DNA of 46,341 nucleotides from Planctomycetota bacterium (GTDB lineage Bacteria > Planctomycetota > Phycisphaerae > Tepidisphaerales > Tepidisphaeraceae): positions 1-46,341 of the forward strand of contig JBCDCH010000028.1 in assembly GCA_039182125.1 (NCBI GenBank), written 5' to 3'. Position numbers and translations under genes: made by a program. The notes under the pieces were generated by a model. That model searched no databases, was not told the DNA's origin, and saw nothing but the letters and a program-made list of their open reading frames with translations. Shown here piece after piece: positions 1 to 7,384 of this stretch (positions are counted from its first letter, which is position 1; every line of letters begins with the position of its first letter).

Positions 1-1046
1 CGGAAGAAGACCGACCCGCTGATGTCGGCGGCGTTCATGTTGACGGCCATCGAGCCTGGCTTGGCAAGGACGGTGGCGTTGTCGAAGGCGACTTGCCCGC
101 CGACCTTGGCCCGCAGGTTAACGTATCCGGTGAGGTGGGTGCCATTGCGGAAGAAGACGGACTTGCCTACGTCGGCGCGGCCCATGTCGACGGCCCTTGA
201 TCCCGGCTCGGCGATGACGGTGGCATTGTCGAAGTTGACATGCCCGCCGACCTTGGCCCGCAGGTCGACGTATCCGGTGAGGTGGGTGCCGTTCTGAAAG
301 AATACCGTCCCACCGACGTCGGCGGCGTCCATGTTGACCGCCTTCGAGCCCTTGCCGGCGTCCACAACCGCACCACTAAACGTGACACTCATGCCGACTT
401 TCGCTCGGAAGTCGGCGGATCCGGTCAGCTTGGTCGGGCGGCCGTCGATCTCGAACAGCAGCAGGTCACGGCGGATGTCGGCGCCGCGCATCTGCACCGC
501 GACGCCGATCATGAAGTTGCCGAGGTGTTGCAGCAGGCCCGGGGCGGCATCGGGGGGTAGGTCGATGTCGGACCGTTTCTTGATCGTCGCCGTCGCGTGG
601 AGGCCGTCGAGGCGGACTTCGTCTTCGCACGTCAGGCTGGTCAGGTCGATGCCGACGTGGCTGGTGCTGCAGGCGAGATTGAGGCGGCCGGTGACGTGGA
701 GGCGGCGGAAGTCGAGGAACTTGTACACCTTGTCCTCGAACTCGCAGGACCGCAGGCGGCAGTTGCCGTCGATGCGGGCGTCGCGCAGCACCAGGCCCTG
801 CTCGAACGTGCAGGCGTCGACGTTCAGCGAGGCGTCGAAGCGGCTTTCAGCAAGGTCGACCCGGCCGGTGAACGTGATGTTGGCCAACTCGACCGTGACC
901 GGGAACCGTCGCCCGGCCAGGTCGACTGCGTCGTCCACGGCAAAGCCGCCCGGTTGCAGGGCCACCAGCCGGACGATCGTGCGTCCGGCGTTCTTGGCCT
1001 TGTCGGCTTCATCGATGAGAAACTGCCCCCAGTCCGATCCATTCAT
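1..1046 (-). CDS. Partial repeat protein with 49-residue tandem units (C-terminus outside window)
   Basis: The minus-strand frame stays open from an ATG at 1046 (MNGSDWGQFL) to the window edge, so the gene is cut at its 3' end. About 348 codons are visible. There is no signal peptide or membrane segment. From about residue 55 the chain is built of short beta-type repeats (for example VTVELANITFTGRVDL). Towards the window edge these become regular 49-residue units, each with a GTHLTGYV, LRAKVGG, FDNATV and VFF block. The last two units are also very similar as DNA, with exactly 147-bp spacing (1-147 against 148-294). This pattern fits a beta-solenoid resembling pentapeptide-repeat or polymer-forming proteins, but the strict A(D/N)LXX pentapeptide is absent. 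Function unknown; probably a cytoplasmic structural or scaffold protein. Spacing to a weak GGGGA ribosome site supports the start. Confidence 0.75.
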   Translation of the reverse strand, partial: MNGSDWGQFLIDEADKAKNAGRTIVRLVALQPGGFAVDDAVDLAGRRFPVTVELANITFTGRVDLAESRFDASLNVDACTFEQGLVLRDARIDGNCRLRSCEFEDKVYKFLDFRRLHVTGRLNLACSTSHVGIDLTSLTCEDEVRLDGLHATATIKKRSDIDLPPDAAPGLLQHLGNFMIGVAVQMRGADIRRDLLLFEIDGRPTKLTGSADFRAKVGMSVTFSGAVVDAGKGSKAVNMDAADVGGTVFFQNGTHLTGYVDLRAKVGGHVNFDNATVIAEPGSRAVDMGRADVGKSVFFRNGTHLTGYVNLRAKVGGQVAFDNATVLAKPGSMAVNMNAADISGSVFF

Positions 1047-1177
1047 CCGTCACGTCCCCGGTGTTACCCAGCGTTCTACCCGCGGACGTCGGTGACGACC
1101 AACAAAAATCCCGTTTCGCAACGCTTTGAGCGGTTGCAAATTGAAGCCGGCGATTGTCGTGCGTGACGCGTCCACAG

Positions 1178-1339
1178 TCACCGGGGCTTGCCGGTGTTCG
1201 ACATCGACGCTTCGACTCGGCCGGCGCGGTACTCGGCAAGCGTGCCCTTCAGTTCCCCGATGAGCATCGGCTCGTCGGCGTGGCTGATCGCTTTCTGCTG
1301 CAGTTCGATCGTCTTCTCGACGTTGCCCTTCCCCCGGGT
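1178..1339 (-). pseudogene. Remnant of the C-terminal tail of a thioredoxin/TPR protein
   Basis: Read on the minus strand, this frame encodes a tail matching the C-terminus of the intact thioredoxin/TPR protein at 3572-4612. Shared blocks are LQQKAI against FQQKAI, DEP, ELK and EYRAG; 21 of 35 aligned residues are identical by eye. The copy has about 12 extra residues after EYRAG before its TGA. Similarity begins within 10 bp of the stop codon of the aldolase gene and nothing upstream encodes the thioredoxin domain. It is therefore best read as a truncated duplicate. No plausible start codon precedes it. Confidence 0.7.
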
Positions 1340-1343
1340 CTGA

Positions 1344-2642
1344 TCAGAAAAACGCCGCCTTCAACTCCTCGATTGCCGTATCGTTCATCGGGCTGACCTC
1401 GCCGAGCGGGCGGCTGTTGATGATCGCTTCGGCGGTGGTTTCCAGGACTTCCAGGCAATCGAACGCGCTGAGCATGTCCTTGCCGACCGCGAGGACGCCG
1501 TCGTTTTCGAGCAGGGCCACGGGCGCGTCGAGGCCGACCGTTTCGGCGACGGTGTCGTGGTCGTGCGTCGCCTGTGCATAGGTCAGACGTTGCACGTCGC
1601 GGAGGAAGACGTAGCTCTCGGGGATGATGCGTGAGTCGAGGTGCTCGCCCGCGATGGCGAAGGCGGTGGCGTTGACGCTGTTGGCGTTGATGATCGCGCG
1701 GACGCCCGGGTGTTTGCGGTAGATCGCCGCGTGGAGTTTCGTAGCGCGGCTGGGGGTCTTGCCGGCTTCGGCCTTGTCGCCGTCGATGAGCACCGGGTCG
1801 GCCACGTTCATCGTGAGCCGGTCGGCGTTGCTCGGCGTGATGACGAACCGGTCGTGGTTGCCGTCGCCGTCGAGCCGGGCCGAGAGCGAGCCTTCGGTGC
1901 TGATGAGCAGGCGTTGCTGGTAGCCGCGATGGCAGAAGTCCACGACCTGTTGGCGGGCGTCCTTTTCGTGGACCGTCGCCGGGCCGGGGTCGAACTCGGC
2001 CAGCGGCTGCGGGGCGGTCGCACGCTCGGCGATCTGGGCGTCGGTCAGGTAGGTCACCGGCCCGAGATGCCCGGCCTTGATGAGCGTCTTGGCGGTGAAC
2101 TCGAACGTTTCGAACCGGCCGAACGCCTCAGCAAGCGAGGTGCCGCCGACGACCACGCCATGGTTTTCGAGGACGACCGCGTCGTGGCCGTCGGCGAAGG
2201 TGTTGGCGATCACGTCGCCGAGCGCCTTGGAGCCGGGCAGTGCGTACGGCGCGAAGCCCGGCTTGCCGCAAGTGTACCAGCTCTTCGCGAACAGCCGCGT
2301 GTCCGGCACCTGTTTGCTCACGCTGAAGGCGACGAGCGCGACGGGGTGCGCGTGGACGATCGCCCGCAGGTCGGGCCGGGCCTGGTAGATCGCCTTGTGG
2401 AACGGCAGCTCGCTCGACGGTGGGTGCGGGCCGTGGGCCTGACCATCGCTATCGACGCGGATCATGTCGTCGCGGCGGAGGTTGCCCTTGTCGACGCGGG
2501 CCGGGGTGATCCAGATGTCGCCGTTGGTGTCGCGGACGCTGATGTTGCCGCCGGACGTGGTGGTCATGCGGTAGCGGTAGATGCGTTGCATGGTGCGCAT
2601 CAGCGCGTCGCGCGGGTGGAGCAGTTCGCGTGCGAAAGTCAT
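1344..2642 (-). CDS. Tandem class II aldolase/adducin-domain protein
   Basis: This is a 432-residue protein made of two class II aldolase/adducin domains in tandem. The usual family member (L-fuculose- or L-rhamnulose-phosphate aldolase, ribulose-phosphate epimerase) is about 215-275 residues with one domain. Domain 1 (about 1-205) has SGGNIS, SSELPFHKAIY, the zinc pair HAHP and the third histidine in ENHG, so a Zn-dependent lyase or epimerase site looks complete. Domain 2 (about 225-425) aligns along its length but reads SRATKLHAAIY, NANS and ENDG at those positions, so the metal ligands are gone. It probably acts on a sugar phosphate in the cytoplasm; the substrate cannot be told. Start at ATG 2642; a 275-bp AT-richer spacer precedes it. 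A remnant pseudogene lies directly after its stop. Confidence 0.88.
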   Translation of the reverse strand: MTFARELLHPRDALMRTMQRIYRYRMTTTSGGNISVRDTNGDIWITPARVDKGNLRRDDMIRVDSDGQAHGPHPPSSELPFHKAIYQARPDLRAIVHAHPVALVAFSVSKQVPDTRLFAKSWYTCGKPGFAPYALPGSKALGDVIANTFADGHDAVVLENHGVVVGGTSLAEAFGRFETFEFTAKTLIKAGHLGPVTYLTDAQIAERATAPQPLAEFDPGPATVHEKDARQQVVDFCHRGYQQRLLISTEGSLSARLDGDGNHDRFVITPSNADRLTMNVADPVLIDGDKAEAGKTPSRATKLHAAIYRKHPGVRAIINANSVNATAFAIAGEHLDSRIIPESYVFLRDVQRLTYAQATHDHDTVAETVGLDAPVALLENDGVLAVGKDMLSAFDCLEVLETTAEAIINSRPLGEVSPMNDTAIEELKAAFF

Positions 2643-2917
2643 ATAGGCAACATAGCCGCCGCCAAAAGTGAGGCGTTTGGCGACGTGCGACAGTTGGACA
2701 TGGCTGAGCTTCCGTCGTGAAAACCGACTCGAGCGCTCGCGGTTTCTTCGTGCGCCATGTGAAGGTAAGTCGCATTTAAATAGATACTTATGTCAATGTT
2801 GTCGTCGAACTTAATCAAATTCAAACCGTTATGCGCGCGTTCGTTCGCTAGCTTCAAAGCGGAGGTCGAGGGACGTCCTCGGCACACGTTTGTACGAGTT
2901 TTGGAGAAACGAGAAAC

Positions 2918-3442
2918 ATGAAGAAGAACGCGATTTTCTGCGCGGCGGCCATGCTCGCCTGCGCCGGGGTGTCTTACGGCCAAACGATCCTGACAGTTAA
3001 CGTGAGCGATCCCTCGGCGGTCGTGTTTGCCGCCACGGGCGAACCTGCCGCACTGGATGTGACTGATGCGGTCGTGTCGCTGACGTTGCTGGACTTTGAG
3101 ACTGGCGCCGGCTTCGATTCACTGGGCGGTCCCGGGCTCTCGGCTGACGGTGCTGACCCGTTCGCCTTCGGAATCAATGGTGGCACGATGTCTTATGTGC
3201 TTGGCAGTAGCGCACCGCCGACGGCTAACTACTCCACCACGTCTCCCGCGTTGACCGGGTCGGCTATCGCCGATTTGTCTGACACGGGTTTCCCTGCGGT
3301 CGGTACGGTTGCCGACATTCAGATCGCCGTGAGTGGTGAAGGTTTTGTCGTCGATCAGTACGCGGTTGTCGTTCCAGAGCCGACCAGCGCGTTGGCGCTG
3401 TTTGGTACCGCAGGCCTGCTCGGAATCCGACGTCGGCGTTAG
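2918..3442 (+). CDS. PEP-CTERM sorting-domain protein
   Basis: This 174-residue secreted protein has a classic signal peptide (MKKNAIFCAAAMLACAGVSYG, cleavage before Q22), a beta-rich middle without a recognised domain, and a PEP-CTERM tail: VVPEPTSA, a short hydrophobic helix, then GIRRRR at the very end. PEP-CTERM proteins are exported by Sec, processed by exosortase and usually end up associated with the envelope or exopolysaccharide. The middle is acidic and Gly/Ala/Thr rich with no cysteine. A GGAG ribosome site lies about 12 bases before the ATG. The gene stands alone and is closed by a perfect hairpin at 3479-3515. Confidence 0.85.
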   Translation: MKKNAIFCAAAMLACAGVSYGQTILTVNVSDPSAVVFAATGEPAALDVTDAVVSLTLLDFETGAGFDSLGGPGLSADGADPFAFGINGGTMSYVLGSSAPPTANYSTTSPALTGSAIADLSDTGFPAVGTVADIQIAVSGEGFVVDQYAVVVPEPTSALALFGTAGLLGIRRRR

Positions 3443-3478
3443 CCGAGCCGGACGAAACTCACACAATGCACAGAAGCA

Positions 3479-3515
3479 ATATCCCCCGTCGCATGATTCA
3501 TGCGACGGGGGATAT
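3479..3515. terminator. Perfect 17-bp inverted repeat between convergent genes
   Basis: Two perfectly complementary 17-base arms (3479-3495 and 3499-3515) enclose a three-base loop. The stem core is CCCCCGTCGCATG. It lies 36 bp after the PEP-CTERM gene and 56 bp after the stop of the convergent thioredoxin gene, so it can serve both directions. T runs are short on either side. Confidence 0.8.
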
Positions 3516-3571
3516 GTTCGTTACTCAGCCTGCATCCGCTAAGCCGCTTGATGCGGACCGGAGCGCGTTGT

Positions 3572-4612
3572 TTACTGGCCTGCACGGTACTCGTCGAGCG
3601 ACTTCTTCAGTTCGGCCATCAGGGCGGGTTCGTCGTTGACCTCGATGGCTTTCTGCTGAAACTCGATCGCTTTGTCGGTGTGGCCCATGCGGTAGTGAAC
3701 GCGGGCGACGTTGTCGAGAATGCCGGCGTCGCCGTGGTTGGTCAACTCGTTGGCCTTCTCGGCAGCGGTCAGGGCGACGTCGAAGTCCGGGTTCTTGAAC
3801 AGGCTGTCGGGCGCGACCATGGTCCACGCGACTTCGTTGAGCACCTGCGGATCGTCGGAGCTGTCGGCCAAACCGGCGGCGATGACGTTGGCCTCGGCTT
3901 CGCGATTGTTCTCGGCGAGCAGCGCCATCTTGAACACGCCGATCCGCGGTGCCATGTCGGGCGAGAGCACTTCGAGTTCGGCGAAGTGGGCGAGGGCGCC
4001 GTCGATGTCACCGGCCTGCAATGCCTGGCCGATCTCTTGGTTCAGAGCGTCCAACTGCTCGGCCTTGGCGGCTTCGGCGGCGGCGTCGAAGTTGCCGGCG
4101 ACGATCTTTTCCAGCGGGCCGTCCATCGCCATCGGGTGACCGATCCACGCGACGATGCCTTGCTGGTCGATGATGATCGAGCAGGGGATGCCGTTCTGAC
4201 CGGCGGCGCGGAGCCAGGTCGTGGCCATCGCGCCCTCCGGGTCGGCCGACTTGTCGTCGAGCGCAACGCGGTAATCCATCTCGTCGCCCATGCGTTGCAC
4301 GAACGGTGCCGGTGCGCTGTCGTCCTGTTCCCAGACGTTCTGGCCGATCATGACGACATCGTCGCCGTAGTGCTGCTGAAGTTTGGTCACATGCGGAATG
4401 GCCTGGATGCACGGCCCGCACCACGTCGCCCAGAACTCTAGGACGTACACGGTGCCTTCCTCGAACTCGGTGACGGGCTCGCCCTTGAGATACTCACCCT
4501 GCTGCAACGGCGGCGCGGGATCGCCGACTTTGAGGGTGACTGCTTGAGCGAATGCCGTGATCGCCAACGCGAACGTAAGAAGGACCGCGAGAAAGGTGAT
4601 GTAAGTTTTCAT
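3572..4612 (-). CDS. TlpA-like secreted thioredoxin with C-terminal TPR region
   Basis: This is a 346-residue exported protein. Residues 1-23 form a signal peptide ending AFA. Residues 25-165 form a TlpA/ResA-like thioredoxin fold with the redox pair in WCGPC (about 64-68) and the cis-proline loop GIPCSIIID. Residues 180-346 are helical TPR-like repeats ending in EYRAGQ. TlpA-type proteins reduce disulfides or assist cytochrome and cofactor maturation outside the cytoplasmic membrane; the TPR part presumably binds a partner. An additional Cys follows the cis-Pro, which is unusual because Thr is common there. The start is the ATG at 4612, right at the signal peptide. A truncated copy of the tail lies at 1178-1339. 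Confidence 0.88.
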   Translation of the reverse strand: MKTYITFLAVLLTFALAITAFAQAVTLKVGDPAPPLQQGEYLKGEPVTEFEEGTVYVLEFWATWCGPCIQAIPHVTKLQQHYGDDVVMIGQNVWEQDDSAPAPFVQRMGDEMDYRVALDDKSADPEGAMATTWLRAAGQNGIPCSIIIDQQGIVAWIGHPMAMDGPLEKIVAGNFDAAAEAAKAEQLDALNQEIGQALQAGDIDGALAHFAELEVLSPDMAPRIGVFKMALLAENNREAEANVIAAGLADSSDDPQVLNEVAWTMVAPDSLFKNPDFDVALTAAEKANELTNHGDAGILDNVARVHYRMGHTDKAIEFQQKAIEVNDEPALMAELKKSLDEYRAGQ

Positions 4613-4837
4613 TATGGCTCCGGTGTGGGTCGGTGTGACGCTACCAGATAGCGTGTCGGTGCACGACCGAAAATCTCCGGCATCGTCGCCTAACTGCCCG
4701 ACGTCGGTCAGCGCGGTGTCCTCGGCATCAACCCTGCAACGAGCTCGCGGAAGCTAACCGTGTCCGTTTTTCCAGTTAGCCCATGTTCGATTTTGTCCTA
4801 CCTGTTCGGGGGATTGACGACTGTAAGGCCGGTAAAG

Positions 4838-5239
4838 ATGACTCATGGTATGATGCAAGGACTCGAAGCACTCGAAAATCGCCGTCTTCTCACCGCCGCC
4901 GCCATTCTCGTTGAAGCCGCCGATGCGGTTGTCACCGAGGGTGAGGTGATCGAGATCGAAATCACACGCACGGGAGACTTGAACGAAGCCCTCACCCTTG
5001 AGGTGGACTTTGACGGCACGGCCACGCCCGGCCAAGATACGCAGATCCCCAGTGGAACTGTGTCATTCGCACCCGGCGAGGATTCGACGACTTACTCGCT
5101 CGCCTCATTGCCCGATGACGTCACCGAGGGTGATGGGGAAGGGGAGCAGCTTGTGGCTCGTGTCGGTGAACGCGTGGACGCCGAAACCCTTGTGTATAAA
5201 GGCGAAACCACCGTGAAGATCGAGGATTTGGTCGCTTAG
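4838..5239 (+). CDS. LEPR-XLL-motif protein with Calx-beta domain (probable 5' part of a disrupted gene)
   Basis: The frame encodes 133 residues from ATG 4838. Near the N-terminus is LEALENRRLLTAA, a form of the LEPR-XLL motif found at the N-terminus of large planctomycete surface or exported proteins. Then comes one Calx-beta domain (about 22-130: VTEGEVIEIEITRTG, VDFDGTAT, FAPGEDSTTYSL). Calx-beta modules are calcium-binding adhesion or spacer domains. The frame ends at a TAG (5237-5239), but the same frame continues without another stop through a Pro/Gly/Asp-rich linker into a T4-type lysozyme domain. I read the TAG as an in-frame nonsense codon splitting one longer gene. Alternative: a real short protein coupled to the next frame. 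Other in-frame ATGs at 4850 and 4853 are possible starts. Confidence 0.7.
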   Translation: MTHGMMQGLEALENRRLLTAAAILVEAADAVVTEGEVIEIEITRTGDLNEALTLEVDFDGTATPGQDTQIPSGTVSFAPGEDSTTYSLASLPDDVTEGDGEGEQLVARVGERVDAETLVYKGETTVKIEDLVA

Positions 5240-5257
5240 CCGGGTGATGATGCGGGT

Positions 5258-6012
5258 GTGACACCGATTCCCGCAGGGCCGGCTGATGGCGGTCCGATTG
5301 ATCCGGGCGGAGCAGGCATCGACAATGCCCAAGCGTTCAGAGAGCGCACGCGCCAACGCTTGATCCATGAGGAAGGTTTAGGGCATGAAGCCTACGGGGA
5401 CACCAAGGGCAATGCGACGATCGGCATTGGTCATCACTTCAATGACAGAAGCCACCAAACCTTGGAAGACGTGACGGGCAATCCTTACACCGATTACCTG
5501 CCCCCACTCAAGCGGACGACGACGGAAATCTCATTCTCGATGAAGACGGTGACCCCATTTACGACTGGAGTGTTGACCCGGAACGCACCCTTACACAAGA
5601 CCAGATCGAGGAGTTATTCTCGCGTGACTTGCAGCTTCACATCGATCGTGCGCTAGCAGCCGTGCCGAACTTGGCTAATCTGCTGGCGGGCGTGCAAGAG
5701 GCTGTCGTCGATTTTGTCTTTAACAACGGCAGTATGGCGAACTTCCCGAGCATGGCCGCCGCATTGCGTGACGGAAGACTACGCGATGCGGCTTGGCAGA
5801 TGAGCCATCGCAACGGTGATCGTGACTCGGAGAAATCAAGGTACTTCCAGTACTTTGAAGGTGAAAAGGATGAGAATGGCAACTGGACCCGCCGTCCGAA
5901 CGATCGTGCCCGCGATAATGTCGCAGCCTTGAACGAGGCGGCGACCGCCAACGGTGAACCCCCGAAGTGGGGCTACTGGAACGATGTCGATGACCAAGAC
6001 CCACAGGGTTAG
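5258..6012 (+). pseudogene. T4-lysozyme-type muramidase domain, interrupted by a frameshift
   Basis: From 5258 (GTG) the frame gives a GH24 lysozyme start: IHEEGLGHEAYGDTKG then ATIGIGHHF. This lines up with T4 lysozyme, and the catalytic Glu (EEG), Asp (GDT) and Thr (ATIGIGH) are all present. The frame then runs into nonsense after NPYTDYLPP and stops at 5656. The overlapping frame -1 carries the rest of the domain down to a TAG at 6010-6012: DDDGNLILDEDGD, LTQDQIEELFSRDL, VQEAVVDFVFNNG and SMAAALRDGRLRDAA. The two halves join if one C is added to the five-C run at 5501-5505. The enzyme would hydrolyse peptidoglycan. It is most simply the 3' part of the LEPR-XLL/Calx-beta gene upstream. Sequencing error at the C run is possible. 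Confidence 0.75.
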
Positions 6013-6079
6013 GATCGGCGGGAATTAACATAGCACTTAACGGCCCGGCCGCCATCTGATCCGAGCGAGGAACCATCGC

Positions 6080-6673
6080 ATGATCGCTATCTGCGCGTTT
6101 TTGTTGTTCTCGGTGGCACCAGTCGATCACGACGGCAAAGACCAACGCGCCGCGTTGGTCGAAGACGTTTTGGACGATTTCATCATCGACGACGAGCCGA
6201 TTCACCCGATGGTCATCGAGCCTTTCATGCCCACTATGAAGGGTGGGGCACCGAAGGTGTTGAGCGTATCGCTCGATACGTCACTGCACCTCACATCATG
6301 GCTGGACGAGCCCGTGTCTGATTCAATGCGGCCGGCTTACTTGATTTACAGCCAGACGAGCGATTTGGAACGACTAACCATCTGGTACGACCACATTGGA
6401 GTGCTTTCAGACAACCGCGTCGTCTTGCGGGCAGCCATCAATCACGGTGGCACAATGACCATCGTCAAGACACTTATCCTGCGCGTTGTGACCGTCGAGG
6501 CCATCGTCGAAGGCGATGGTCCCGAGGTGATCGTTGCCTTGGAAAAGGTGCTGCCGCTCGACCATTTCGGTTCCAGTGTCGAGATTGCCGGCGACGTCGT
6601 CACGGTCACTCGGCCGAGCGAGGGGGCGGGTTCTGTCACATCGACATACGACCTTTCGCGCAGCGAGAAGTAA
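6080..6673 (+). CDS. Exported protein of unknown function
   Basis: This 197-residue protein begins with a short hydrophobic N-terminus (MIAICAFLLFSVAPV), probably a signal peptide. The rest is mixed alpha/beta with acidic patches and no cysteine. I recognise no family. It follows the broken lysozyme gene by 67 bp on the same strand, with a GAGG ribosome site about 10 bases before the ATG, so it may have been co-expressed with that gene, for example as a partner or immunity-type protein. That role is only a guess from position. Its stop lies 47 bp before the end of the convergent pdxH. Confidence 0.65.
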   Translation: MIAICAFLLFSVAPVDHDGKDQRAALVEDVLDDFIIDDEPIHPMVIEPFMPTMKGGAPKVLSVSLDTSLHLTSWLDEPVSDSMRPAYLIYSQTSDLERLTIWYDHIGVLSDNRVVLRAAINHGGTMTIVKTLILRVVTVEAIVEGDGPEVIVALEKVLPLDHFGSSVEIAGDVVTVTRPSEGAGSVTSTYDLSRSEK

Positions 6674-6720
6674 TGACGGTCGTTTTAACCGGTGTTGAAA
6701 AGAACGCAGGCATGTCCCGT

Positions 6721-7317
6721 TCACGGCTGCAAAAGACCCATTTCCCAGCCCTCGTCGGTCTTGGTGAAGCGTTCGCGGTGGTGGATGCGGTACTCGCCAT
6801 CGTGCCAGATTTCGACTTCGTCGGCGAGGATGCGGTAGCCGCCCCAGTGCGGGGGGCGGGGGATCTGTTTGACGCCTTCGAACCGCCGGGTCTGTTCGGC
6901 GACGGCGTCGAGCAGGGTCTGTCGGTTCTCGAGCGGGCGGGATTGGTCGGAGGCCCACGCACCGATCTGGCTGCCGCGCGGCCGGGTGGCGAAGTACGCA
7001 TCGTTCTCCGCGTCGAGCAGGGGTTCGACCGGGCCGGCGAGTTGGACCTGCTTGAGCGTGTGGTGCCAGTAGACGCATAACACCGCACGCGGGTTGGCCG
7101 CGAGGTCGAGCGACTTGGCCGATTGCTTGTTGGTGAAGAACGTCACCGCGTCGGGCGTGACATCCTTGACCAGGACCGTCCGCGCCCACGGTCGGCCGTC
7201 GGCATCGACGGTGCAGAGCGTCACGGCGTTTTCGAGAATGCCGCCGATTTTCGCGGCGTCGGCCATCAACTCGGCGAATCGTTCGAGCGGATTCATGGGC
7301 CAAGCGTAACGACTCAT
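6721..7317 (-). CDS. pdxH: Pyridoxamine 5'-phosphate oxidase
   Basis: This FMN enzyme oxidises pyridoxamine or pyridoxine 5'-phosphate to pyridoxal phosphate in the cytoplasm. The protein (198 residues from ATG 7317) has the family blocks in order: NAVTLCTVDADGRPWARTVLVK (substrate and FMN pocket), FFTNKQSAKSLDLAANP, WHHTLKQVQLAGPVE, ATRPRGSQIGAWAS, IPRPPHWGGYRI and the RIH pair near the end (GEYRIHHRERF), which corresponds to the substrate-binding Arg and His of the E. coli enzyme. The C-terminus ends GLLQP instead of the usual RLxP. An upstream TTG at 7338 is in frame, but ATG 7317 or 7296 is more likely. The gene is divergent from the GH32-like gene with 67 bp between starts. Confidence 0.9.
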   Translation of the reverse strand: MSRYAWPMNPLERFAELMADAAKIGGILENAVTLCTVDADGRPWARTVLVKDVTPDAVTFFTNKQSAKSLDLAANPRAVLCVYWHHTLKQVQLAGPVEPLLDAENDAYFATRPRGSQIGAWASDQSRPLENRQTLLDAVAEQTRRFEGVKQIPRPPHWGGYRILADEVEIWHDGEYRIHHRERFTKTDEGWEMGLLQP

Positions 7318-7384
7318 CGGTCGATTACCCTGCGACAACCACGACCGCCACGACCATGCGTGGCCGCGCTATCGTCATTGCCGC

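Noticed and set aside
331-1166. Long plus-strand frames over the repeat protein
   Set aside because: They are antisense shadows. The minus-strand reading shows exact 49-residue repeats and a proper start.
1641-2720. 359-codon plus-strand frame over the aldolase
   Set aside because: Composition is Val/Arg/Asp-biased as in GC-rich shadow frames, while the minus strand carries all aldolase motifs.
5501-5510. Programmed -1 frameshift site in the lysozyme gene
   Set aside because: The run is CCCCCA without a classical slippery heptamer and no clear downstream stimulator was seen; a plain one-base deletion or sequencing error is simpler.
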